DNA from: an uncultured Myxococcales bacterium
Lineage (GTDB): Bacteria; Myxococcota_A; UBA9042; DTJE01
Direction: 5' to 3'
Length of the DNA stretch: 14,225 nt
NCBI GenBank assembly: GCA_937975765.1
Contig: CALJUR010000133.1
Span: 1-14,225, forward strand
Below, in pieces: positions 6,711 to 13,134 of this stretch; positions within the stretch are counted from its first letter, which is position 1; every line of letters begins with the position of its first letter. A program made the translations under genes and the position numbers. The notes under the pieces were generated by a model. The model did not search any database, had not been told where the DNA came from, and saw only the letters and a list, made by a program, of their open reading frames with translations.

Positions 6711-7530
6711 ACTCTTCGTCCTGGCGCGGCGGGTGCTGCTCGACGCGTTGGACGCGATCGGGGGCCACCGGGACGCGGTCGTGCTCGTCGGGGCCCAGGC
6801 GGTCTACCTGCGGGTCGGGGAAGCGGACCTGGCGGTCGCCGCGTTCACGACGGACGGGGACCTGGCAATTGATCCGGCGACGCTCGCGGATGTCCCTCCG
6901 CTGGAGACTGCGCTGCTCGGGGCGGGGTTCGCCCCCAAGTCGAGGGACTCGGTCGGGATCTGGGTGACCCATCGGGAAACGGGGGAGGGGATACCGGTTG
7001 ACGTGGCGGTGGACCTTCTGGTGCCCGAGTCGGTGAGTCCCGGCGGTGGCAGGCGCGCGGCGCGTCTGCCGGGACACGATGCGAAACTCGCCAGAATCGT
7101 GAAGGGACTCGAGGGCGCTGTGGTCGACGTGGATGTGATGAAGGTGGCGGCTCTTGAGGCGTCCGACGCGAGGGAATACGACATCCGCGTAGCCGGCCCG
7201 GCGGCGCTGCTCGTGGCCAAGGTCTTCAAGATCGACGATCGCAGGGGCACGGATCGACAGAACGACAAGGATGCGCTGGACGTGATCCGCCTGCTGCGTG
7301 GTACGACCACCGCAGGCCTTGCCGGTCGCATGAAGCGGGCTGTGGAAGATGCCCGGTCTGCAGCGGTGGCGAAAGCCGGGATGGAACTGCTGCAGCAGGA
7401 TTTCGGGACGCGGGATGGGCTCGGAATCCAGATGGCGATTCGTGCCGTGGGTGTCCTTGCCGACCACGATGAACTTGCCGCCTCATGCGAAGTGCTGGTG
7501 CGGGATCTCGTGAATGCGCTGGATCGCTGA
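6703..7530 (+). CDS. AbiEii-like nucleotidyltransferase (probable toxin of a type IV toxin-antitoxin-like pair)
   Basis: The product has 275 residues from GTG 6703, which has AGGAGG at 6691-6696 and overlaps the upstream stop (6708-6710). ATG 6688 is an alternative adding five residues but lacks this ribosome-binding site. The N-terminal half has the nucleotidyltransferase signature: GAQAVYL (30-36) in the place of the usual GG/GS motif, then TTDGDLAID with the metal-binding pair D51/D53, then VDVAVDLL with D104 as the likely third acid. The C-terminal part has K173/K176 in LLVAKVFKIDD and KDALDVIRLL (K189, D190, D193), as in AbiEii/AbiGii proteins. Members of this group transfer nucleotides to tRNA or other targets and slow growth. 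Which target applies here cannot be read from sequence. Key residues look intact. Confidence 0.75.
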   Translation: MDELFVLARRVLLDALDAIGGHRDAVVLVGAQAVYLRVGEADLAVAAFTTDGDLAIDPATLADVPPLETALLGAGFAPKSRDSVGIWVTHRETGEGIPVDVAVDLLVPESVSPGGGRRAARLPGHDAKLARIVKGLEGAVVDVDVMKVAALEASDAREYDIRVAGPAALLVAKVFKIDDRRGTDRQNDKDALDVIRLLRGTTTAGLAGRMKRAVEDARSAAVAKAGMELLQQDFGTRDGLGIQMAIRAVGVLADHDELAASCEVLVRDLVNALDR

Positions 7531-7548
7531 ACGACGTTCCGCTCGCAG

Positions 7549-7571
7549 AAGTTAGCGGATAGCGCTAACTT
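7549..7571. promoter_or_regulatory. Inverted repeat with 9-bp arms between operons
   Basis: AAGTTAGCG-N5-CGCTAACTT has perfect 9-bp arms, 18 bp after the nucleotidyltransferase stop and 11 bp before the next gene's likely start. No T-run follows, so it is a poor intrinsic terminator. The arm-N5-arm layout matches the three operators upstream, though the arm sequence differs (GTTAGCG against GTTGCGC). An operator for the next gene is the better reading. Confidence 0.5.
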
Positions 7572-7582
7572 TCGAGAGTGCA

Positions 7583-8395
7583 TTGCGTCCGAAGGGCACC
7601 CGCCGAAGGCGGTCTCGCTTGAACGAACCAGCAGCCGAGCGCGTCGAAGCCTACATCGCCCGAATGCGAGGGCAGGTCCTGCTGCAGCTGCGCGTCGCCC
7701 ATCCCTGCGGGGAGTTCGTTCCCCTGTCCGGGGAGGATTGGGTGTGCCCGGCGATCGTGGCGGCGCGTGGGTGGCTGGGGTTCTGGCTCGCTGGCGAGTA
7801 CGAGCAGCATCACTGCCTCCAGGTGATAGGTGCCAGGGACGACGATGATGATCTGGTCATCCTGGGCCGATCCGGACCGGCGACGAAATACGAGGTCACG
7901 CTGTCGCCCATCTGGATGCCGGAGCAGCGGGCCGCGGTCGCCGAGACCGAGAAGTACCGGCCGGCCTCGTGGGCATGCCAGCGCCTTCGGGAGGCCATCG
8001 ACGCACTCGCGGACGAGGCTGCGAAACAGCCGGATACCGCACGGCCGGAACCGCCTCTTCTTCCATTCAGATGGAGCGAGTTACGGGAACCCGGCCCGAA
8101 CCACGTTTTCCATCTGGTCGGCGTGATGGCCGTGTCCGGGGCGCGCAAGGAAGGTGTCTTCGTGTCGGTGCCGGGTTTGGACAAGGCGATGGAGCATTGG
8201 AGAAACAGGATCTCGTACTGCCTTGGACAGGGCACGGACCTGGACGAGTTTCTGGACTACCTCTTCGAGCGTGCCAATGGCATCACGACCACGTGGTCGC
8301 GCCCCGAGTCCATCGAAGCGCCCGACCTCTGGACCGCTGTCCAGGAAGCGTTCGCGATCGCTCGGAAGCGGGATCGGGAGATGGACGCCAGATAA
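7583..8395 (+). CDS. Uncharacterised protein downstream of the toxin-antitoxin-like pair
   Basis: The product is up to 270 residues. The longest frame starts at TTG 7583; TTG 7619 and ATG 7664 are alternatives and none has a strong ribosome-binding site, so the start is uncertain. I do not recognise the family. The N-terminus is very basic if TTG 7583 is used (RRRRSR). The middle has a run of five Asp after IGAR, a Trp-rich stretch (GWLGFWLAGEY), and a C-terminal half with FHLVGVMAVSGARKEGVFVSVPGLDKAMEHW split over two segments. No signal peptide, membrane helix or catalytic motif is apparent, so it is probably cytoplasmic. Codon use looks like its neighbours. It lies 52 bp after the nucleotidyltransferase, behind an inverted repeat, and may be a separate transcription unit. 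Confidence 0.65.
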   Translation: MRPKGTRRRRSRLNEPAAERVEAYIARMRGQVLLQLRVAHPCGEFVPLSGEDWVCPAIVAARGWLGFWLAGEYEQHHCLQVIGARDDDDDLVILGRSGPATKYEVTLSPIWMPEQRAAVAETEKYRPASWACQRLREAIDALADEAAKQPDTARPEPPLLPFRWSELREPGPNHVFHLVGVMAVSGARKEGVFVSVPGLDKAMEHWRNRISYCLGQGTDLDEFLDYLFERANGITTTWSRPESIEAPDLWTAVQEAFAIARKRDREMDAR

Positions 8396-8462
8396 GATCG
8401 TTTTCCCTCCGAGTAGTTGATCGGTTCCCCCTGTTTTGCCCGCCTCCTCGATGCTCTCCAGC

Positions 8463-8978
8463 ATGAGGAAAACCCACAAGAAACGGCCCTGTTCCATCTG
8501 CGGCACCTGGTTCGAGCCGGACCCGCGGTCGCGGGGGCGGCAGCGGGTCTGCGGGGACCCGGTGTGCCAGCGGGAGCGGCATCGCCGAGCCTGCGGGGCC
8601 TGGCACGCGCGCCAGCCTGGGTGGGATCGCGAGACGCGCCTACGCAAGGGGATCGTCCGGGGCGATAGCGCGCCCCCTCCCGGCGTGGACCCAAGGACGG
8701 GTATCGATTGGGACCGCGTGCGAGACGCAGTCGGCGCGGAAGTGTGCGCGGTGGTTGAGGAAACGACGGGACTCCTCGTCCGGTGGGCGCGAGACGCAAT
8801 CCTGGCGCAAGCCCAGGTGGTCGCGGGTGAATCTCCGCGACTCCTCCTCGACGACGCGCGAGACGACATCGACCCGCCCGCCACCGCGTGCGAGCCTTCC
8901 CGGGACGCGCGGCCCGGGCGCACGGGGTGCGACCGTGACGACGACGATGGCAGCGATCGGGGCGAGCAGGCGGAATGA
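8463..8978 (+). CDS. Small Cys-rich (zinc-ribbon-like) protein encoded upstream of the recombinase
   Basis: The product has 171 residues from ATG 8463; ATG 8451 is in frame and possible, and neither has a good ribosome-binding site. The N-terminus has C10-x2-C13 and C30-x4-C35 followed by QRERH, within the pattern CSxCGxWFxPDPRxxxRQRVC and CQRERHRRACxxWHARQP. This is a likely single zinc knuckle or ribbon rich in Arg and His, suited to nucleic-acid binding. I know similar short proteins next to recombinase genes in Myxococcota and Planctomycetota, where they have no assigned function. The C-terminal 60 residues are acidic and probably disordered (DDDDGSD near the end). Its stop overlaps the recombinase start as ATGA, so it is the first gene of the operon and translationally coupled to the recombinase. 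Confidence 0.65.
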   Translation: MRKTHKKRPCSICGTWFEPDPRSRGRQRVCGDPVCQRERHRRACGAWHARQPGWDRETRLRKGIVRGDSAPPPGVDPRTGIDWDRVRDAVGAEVCAVVEETTGLLVRWARDAILAQAQVVAGESPRLLLDDARDDIDPPATACEPSRDARPGRTGCDRDDDDGSDRGEQAE

Positions 8979-10567
8979 GCGATCCAGCGAAGCGCGGAAC
9001 CTCCCAGGGCGGCGAGCCGAGCGACGACCGCATCCCGGCGGCGATGTACGTGCGCATGAGCACCGAGCACCAGCAGTACTCGACCGAGAACCAGGCGGAC
9101 GCGATCCGGCAGTACGCGGACCGGCATGGGTTCCGGATCGTCGAGACGTTCGCGGACGAGGGCAAGAGCGGCCTCTCCATCGAGGGCCGCGAGTCGCTGC
9201 GACGACTGATCGACACCGTGGCCGCGCGCAAGGCCGCGTTCCGGGCCATCCTGGTCTATGACATCTCGCGGTGGGGGCGGTTCCAGGACGTGGACGAGAG
9301 CGCGTCCTACGAGTACACGTGCCGCCGGGCCGGGATCGCGGTCCACTACTGCGCGGAGCAGTTCGCGAACGACGGGACGCCGACCGCGTCGATCATCAAG
9401 GCCGTGAAGCGCGCCATGGCCGGCGAGTACTCGCGCGAGCTGTCCACGAAGGTGTTCGCGGGCCAGTGCCGCCTGGTGCAACTCGGCTACCGGCAGGGCG
9501 GCATGGCGGGGTTCGGGCTGCGGCGCATGCTGCTCGACATCACGGGCGCGCCGAAGGGGACGCTGCGGCACGGCGAGCAGAAATCGCTCCAGACCGATCG
9601 CGTCGTGCTGGTCCCGGGCCCGGACGACGAGGTCGAGGCCGTCCGCTGGATCTATCAGGCGTTCGTCGAGGAGGGCCGCCGCGAGCGCGAAATTGCCGAT
9701 ACCTTGAACGCCCGCGGCCTGCCGACCGACCTCGGTCACCCCTGGACGTGCGGCACCGTGCGGCAGGTCCTGTCGAACGAGAAGTACATCGGGAACAACG
9801 TCTTCAACCGGCACTCATTCAAGCTGAAGCAGCACCACCGCTCGAATCCGCCCGAGGAGTGGGTCCGCAAGGACGGGGCCTTCGAGGGGATCGTGGAACC
9901 CGAGACGTTCGCGCGGGCCCAGGCCATCCTCCAGGAGCGGGCGAAGCGCTTCACGGACGAGGAACTGCTGGACCGCCTGCGCGCCATCCACGAGCGACAC
10001 GGGCGCGTCTCCGGGATCCTGATCGACGAGGACGACGGGCTGCCCGGGGCCTCCGCGTACCAGAGCCGATTCGGGGGGCTGCTGCGGGCGTACCAGCTGA
10101 TCGGGTACACGCCGGACATCGACTATTCGTTCCTCGAAGTGAACCGCCGCCTGCGCGAGAGGCACCCCGCGATCGTCGCAGAGGTGGTCGGGCAGCTACG
10201 CGCCCAGGGCGGTAGCGTCGAGCAAGACGCCGGCCACGGCCTTCTGCTGGTCAACCGCGAGGTCCTGGTGTCGCTGGTGCTGTCGCGCTGCACGACGACG
10301 CCCGGTGGGCGGCACCGCTGGATCATCCGGCTCGAGCACGGCCGGCGGCCCGACGTGACCATCGCGGTCCGGATGGACCCGGCCAACGAGGGCGTCCACG
10401 ACTACTACGTGCTCCCGACGATCGACATGACGTTCGAAGTGCTCGGGGAAAGTAGCCGGCTGCGACTGGCCGAAGACAACGGCGCCCGCCTGGACGTGTA
10501 CCGGCAGCCGGACCTGGGGATGTTCTACCTGGTCGCGGAGCGGGTCGCGCTCCGGGTGGCCTCGTAG
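8975..10567 (+). CDS. Large serine recombinase
   Basis: The product has 530 residues; ATG 8975 overlaps the upstream stop. The resolvase domain (about 22-165) has Y25-V-R-M-S29, with S29 the expected nucleophile, then TENQ, ADEGKSG and the YDISRWGRFQD segment, all typical of the catalytic fold. The recombinase DNA-binding domain follows (about 170-300), with GYRQGGMAGFGLRR, LNARGLPTD and VLSNEKYIGNNVFNR. Residues 326-382 (FTDEELLDRLRAIHERHGRV, then GLPGASAYQSRFGGL) match the homing-endonuclease-associated repeat pattern (HNH_repeat). The last 140 residues are unrecognised. The C-x2-C zinc ribbon and long coiled coil of phage integrases are not seen. It probably catalyses site-specific integration, excision or inversion through a Ser-DNA intermediate. 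All visible active-site residues are intact. Confidence 0.9.
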   Translation: MSDPAKRGTSQGGEPSDDRIPAAMYVRMSTEHQQYSTENQADAIRQYADRHGFRIVETFADEGKSGLSIEGRESLRRLIDTVAARKAAFRAILVYDISRWGRFQDVDESASYEYTCRRAGIAVHYCAEQFANDGTPTASIIKAVKRAMAGEYSRELSTKVFAGQCRLVQLGYRQGGMAGFGLRRMLLDITGAPKGTLRHGEQKSLQTDRVVLVPGPDDEVEAVRWIYQAFVEEGRREREIADTLNARGLPTDLGHPWTCGTVRQVLSNEKYIGNNVFNRHSFKLKQHHRSNPPEEWVRKDGAFEGIVEPETFARAQAILQERAKRFTDEELLDRLRAIHERHGRVSGILIDEDDGLPGASAYQSRFGGLLRAYQLIGYTPDIDYSFLEVNRRLRERHPAIVAEVVGQLRAQGGSVEQDAGHGLLLVNREVLVSLVLSRCTTTPGGRHRWIIRLEHGRRPDVTIAVRMDPANEGVHDYYVLPTIDMTFEVLGESSRLRLAEDNGARLDVYRQPDLGMFYLVAERVALRVAS

Positions 10568-10581
10568 GGGAGGGGACGGCG

Positions 10582-11502
10582 ATGGAGAGCGACGTGGACC
10601 GGACCGAGGACGTCGTGATGATCCCGGTCGGGCAGATCCGGGTCCTGAACCCCCGGGCCCGGGACCCGAAGAAGTTCAAGGAGGTGGTGAACAGCATCCG
10701 CGAGGTGGGCCTGAAGCGCCCGATCACGGTGACGCCCCGCCACGACGCGACCGGCGACGGGGCCGTGTACGACCTGGTCTGCGGGCAGGGGCGCCTGGAG
10801 GCGTACATCGAACTGGGCGAGGACGAGATCCCGGCCATCGTGAAGGCCGCGTCCCGCGAGGACCGGCTGGTGATGAGCCTGGTCGAGAACCTCGCCCGTC
10901 GCCTGCCGGCGTCGTTCGACCACGTCGTGCAGATCGCGCGGCTGCGGGACCAGGGGTACACCGCGACCGACATCGGGAAGAAGGTCGGGCTGCACGGGGC
11001 CTACGTCGGCGGCATCCTGCGGCTGTGGGACACGGGCGAGGAGCGGCTGATCCGGGCGGTCGAGCAGGGGCGCATCCCGCTGAGCGTGGCGATCGACCTG
11101 ACGCACGCGACGGACGCGGAGGAGCAGCAGATCCTGTCGGAGGCGTACCAGACCGGGCAACTGGTCGGGAACCCGCTCAAGACGGCGATGCGGATCTTGC
11201 AGGAGCGCCGTGACCACGGGAAGAAGATGGTGCCCGGCTCGGGCCGGCACCGGCCCGCGGCGACCGCCGAGACCCTGGTCAAGACGATCGAGGAGCAGGC
11301 GGCGCGGCAGCGGATGTTCGTGAAGAAGGCGCGGCGCTGCGAGAACCTCCTCCGGGTCGCGGTCGCGGCGCTCAAGACAGTCCTTGCGGACGAGCATTTC
11401 GTGACGCTGCTGCGCGCCGAGGGCCTTCTATCCCTGCCCCGGCTGGCGGGAACGGAGGCCCCGTGGAGCACCGACCCGCGGTTCCAGCAGGAGACGGCGT
11501 GA
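10582..11502 (+). CDS. ParB-like DNA-binding protein of the recombinase operon
   Basis: The product has 306 residues. ATG 10582 follows a purine-rich GGGGAGGGG and starts 14 bp after the recombinase stop. The N-terminal ParB/sulfiredoxin-like domain (about 12-105) has FKEVVNSIREVGLKRPITV, C67-G-Q-G-R71-L-E-A in the position of the ParB GERRxRA box, and VENLARR (about 101-107), the RepB-type form of the third nucleotide-binding motif. A helix-turn-helix follows (YTATDIGKKVGLHGAYVGGI, about 125-145). The C-terminal half is helical and basic with a possible coiled coil. Known ParB proteins bind CTP and slide on DNA as clamps. The GQGR form departs from the canonical box, so CTP use is uncertain. 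No ParA ATPase gene is seen nearby, which argues against simple partition. Its stop overlaps the next start (TGATG). Confidence 0.85.
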   Translation: MESDVDRTEDVVMIPVGQIRVLNPRARDPKKFKEVVNSIREVGLKRPITVTPRHDATGDGAVYDLVCGQGRLEAYIELGEDEIPAIVKAASREDRLVMSLVENLARRLPASFDHVVQIARLRDQGYTATDIGKKVGLHGAYVGGILRLWDTGEERLIRAVEQGRIPLSVAIDLTHATDAEEQQILSEAYQTGQLVGNPLKTAMRILQERRDHGKKMVPGSGRHRPAATAETLVKTIEEQAARQRMFVKKARRCENLLRVAVAALKTVLADEHFVTLLRAEGLLSLPRLAGTEAPWSTDPRFQQETA

Positions 11503-12389
11503 TGGCGACCAGCGTGCGGACGGGCTTCGAGCGGACGACCCTCGAACTGCCTCTGGACCGCCTGGCGGCGACGCGGTCCCTAGGGCGGCAGTTCCGGCAG
11601 ATGGAGCGGTACAAGCGGATCCTGGCGTCCATCCGGGAGATCGGGCTGGTCGAGCCCCTGGTCGTGCATCCGCCGAAGGCCGGGCCCGCGGGAACGTTCG
11701 TGCTGCTGGACGGGCATCTGCGGCTCGAGGCGTTGCGGGAACTGGGCGTCGCCCAGGCCCGGTGCCTGGTCTCGACGGACGACGAGGGCTACACCTACAA
11801 CCGCCACGTGAACCGCCTCTCGACGTTCCAGGAGCACTTCATGGTGATGAAAGCGCTGAACGCGGGCGTGTCCGAGGAGCGGCTGGCCCGCGCCCTGAAC
11901 GTTGACGTGCGCCGGATCCGCGAGAAGCGGAACCTGCTGCGCGGCATCTGCCCCGAGGCCGTGGCGATGCTGAAGAAGCGCGACGTGGCCGCGAGCGCCG
12001 TGTACTACTTCAGGCAGGTCAAGCCGGTGCGCCAGGTCGCGATGGCCCAGGCCATGATCGACGCCGGTAACTTCACCCGCAGCTACGCCTTCGCGTTGTA
12101 CGCCGCGACCCGGCGGGAACTGCTGGTCGAGCCCGAGCGGCCCCGCGATTCGGAGGGCGTCGCGCCGGTGGACCTGTCCCGAATCGAGAAGGAGACGGCG
12201 GTCATCGAGCAGGACGTGGCGCGGATGAAGGAGGATCTGTCCCAAAACAGCCTGAACCTGTCCTTCCTGCGGGCCTACCTGCGGAAGCTGCTCGATAACG
12301 CACGGATCGTGCGGTTCCTGTCGCAGCACCACCCGGAGGTGCTGGAGCAATTCCAGCGGCTGGTCGAGACCGAGGCGCTTGACGGGTAG
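11502..12389 (+). CDS. ParB/RepB-like plasmid-partition-type protein
   Basis: The product has 295 residues. ATG 11502 shares its A with the preceding TGA and follows GGAG; GTG 11463 is in frame but lies inside the upstream gene. A ParB N-terminal domain (about 15-95) carries IREIGLVEPLVVHP and LLDGHLRLEAL (68-78), the GHxR form typical of RepB relatives. A helix-turn-helix lies at about 121-140 (GVSEERLARALNVDVRRIRE). Residues 110-285 resemble the RepB C-terminal partition domain, with AxSAVYYFRQVKPxRQ and MAQAMIDAGNFTRSYAFALY. A short coiled coil (about 228-265) may mediate dimerisation. It is the second ParB-type protein in a row and differs clearly from the first. Together they may form a hetero-complex that positions the recombinase or organises the element's DNA. 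That role is inference. Confidence 0.85.
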   Translation: MATSVRTGFERTTLELPLDRLAATRSLGRQFRQMERYKRILASIREIGLVEPLVVHPPKAGPAGTFVLLDGHLRLEALRELGVAQARCLVSTDDEGYTYNRHVNRLSTFQEHFMVMKALNAGVSEERLARALNVDVRRIREKRNLLRGICPEAVAMLKKRDVAASAVYYFRQVKPVRQVAMAQAMIDAGNFTRSYAFALYAATRRELLVEPERPRDSEGVAPVDLSRIEKETAVIEQDVARMKEDLSQNSLNLSFLRAYLRKLLDNARIVRFLSQHHPEVLEQFQRLVETEALDG

Positions 12390-12404
12390 CCGGAGGCGGT
12401 CGCC

Positions 12405-12908
12405 ATGGAACGAGCCGTTGCCGCGCCGGCCGGCGGGATCGCACCCGCGACCGGGACGCCGCACCTGCGTCGCACGTCCGAGGAGGTCCATGCCGACGCC
12501 CTGAAGATCGTCGCCGAGCACGGCGGGGAGTGCCTGGACCTGGCCTTCAAGAACCAGGAATCCCGCATGACCGTGCGGTGCGCCCAGGGCCATGTCTGGC
12601 GGACGCGCCTGAAGGCAATCCTGTACGGGTCGTGGTGCCCCCGGTGCGCCGTCGCCCAGATCGTCGCGGCGGCCAAGCGGCACCATGGCACCCTGGACCT
12701 GGGCGACGCCGACGAGATCGCCTTCTGGGCCGAGGCCCAGGGGCTGGAGTTCGTGGAAGGCGACCCGCCTCGGCAGGGACGGACCGACTTCTTCCGGTGC
12801 GACGCCGGCCACATGTGGGAGGTGTCCCGCCGGTCGCCCACGGGCGCGTGGTGCCCGGTCTGTGGGACGCGGGGTACCGCGATGGGCGTGGGGCGGGTGG
12901 CGCCGTAA
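12405..12908 (+). CDS. Double zinc-ribbon protein
   Basis: The product has 167 residues. ATG 12405 follows CGGAGG 15 bp after the RepB-like stop, so it closes the operon. Two similar units are visible: C59-A-Q-G-H63-x-W with C78-P-R-C81, and C132-D-A-G-H136-x-W with C150-P-V-C153. The C-x2-GH-x-W ... WCP-x-C pattern is that of treble-clef or zinc-ribbon units repeated in proteins linked to restriction and endonuclease genes. The segment between them (about 82-130) is helical. It probably binds DNA or a protein partner. No nuclease motif is present, so an enzymatic function is unlikely. All eight zinc ligands are intact (the GH His counted as marker, with Cys as ligands if four-Cys sites apply). 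Confidence 0.7.
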   Translation: MERAVAAPAGGIAPATGTPHLRRTSEEVHADALKIVAEHGGECLDLAFKNQESRMTVRCAQGHVWRTRLKAILYGSWCPRCAVAQIVAAAKRHHGTLDLGDADEIAFWAEAQGLEFVEGDPPRQGRTDFFRCDAGHMWEVSRRSPTGAWCPVCGTRGTAMGVGRVAP

Positions 12909-12929
12909 TCTGCACGTTGCATCAGGCGA

Positions 12930-12959
12930 TTGACACCCGGGGGGCGCAAGTCCTACAGT
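12930..12959 (+). promoter_or_regulatory. Sigma-70-type promoter upstream of the glycosyltransferase
   Basis: A perfect TTGACA (12930-12935) is followed at 18 bp by TACAGT (12954-12959), which shares four of six bases with TATAAT. It lies 21 bp after the end of the recombinase operon. This makes the glycosyltransferase a separate unit with a leader of about 170 nt. Confidence 0.5.
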
Positions 12960-13091
12960 TCACCAAGCCTTCCCCTCAACGGGACGGCGCGGGTTGCCTC
13001 GCGGGTTTCAAGATCGGCAAGGATGACCGATCGCCTGTGCGGCTGGGATTTCCGAACCCGCGTTGCTCCAGCCTGGGGAAGGAGGGCCTCG

Positions 13092-13133
13092 ATGCCTGGC
13101 ATCGGGGATTGCTTCTTCATCCTGGAGGCGTGA
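13092..13133 (+). CDS. Possible 13-codon leader peptide upstream of the glycosyltransferase
   Basis: ATG 13092 follows AAGGAGGG (13079-13086) at five bases, a stronger ribosome-binding site than most genes here have. It reads MPGIGDCFFILEA and stops at TGA 13131-13133, one base before the glycosyltransferase ATG. The frame is also open upstream to ATG 13023 (36 residues), which has a poor site. It could be a translational coupler, a regulatory leader or chance. The GGAGG of the downstream gene lies inside it. Confidence 0.3.
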   Translation: MPGIGDCFFILEA

Positions 13134-13134
13134 C

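Larger units (their letters stand above)
8463..12908 (+). mobile_element. Candidate five-gene recombinase module (integrated element or its core)
   Basis: Five plus-strand genes are packed with a 4-bp overlap, 14 bp, a 1-bp overlap and 15 bp between them, so they must be co-transcribed. They encode a Cys-rich small protein, a large serine recombinase, two ParB-type proteins and a double zinc-ribbon protein. The content suggests a self-contained integrating or plasmid-derived unit. I compared the flanks 8396-8462 and 12909-13000 by eye and found no convincing direct repeat, so the boundaries given are only those of the operon. Confidence 0.45.

Noticed and set aside
6025..7467. A 480-codon minus-strand frame opposite the toxin-antitoxin-like pair
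   Set aside because: Composition is typical of an antisense shadow, and the plus-strand pair has intact catalytic motifs.
8081..9814. A 577-codon minus-strand frame across the Cys-rich protein and recombinase genes
   Set aside because: It covers parts of three well-supported plus-strand genes, is Arg/Ala/Gly-rich and has no recognisable motif.
11580..12812. A 410-codon minus-strand frame opposite the RepB-like and zinc-ribbon genes
   Set aside because: Antisense shadow; both plus-strand genes have clear domains and ribosome-binding sites.
8396..13000. Attachment-site direct repeats flanking the recombinase operon
   Set aside because: Only short fortuitous matches were seen between 8396-8462 and 12909-13000; nothing long enough to propose as a core site.
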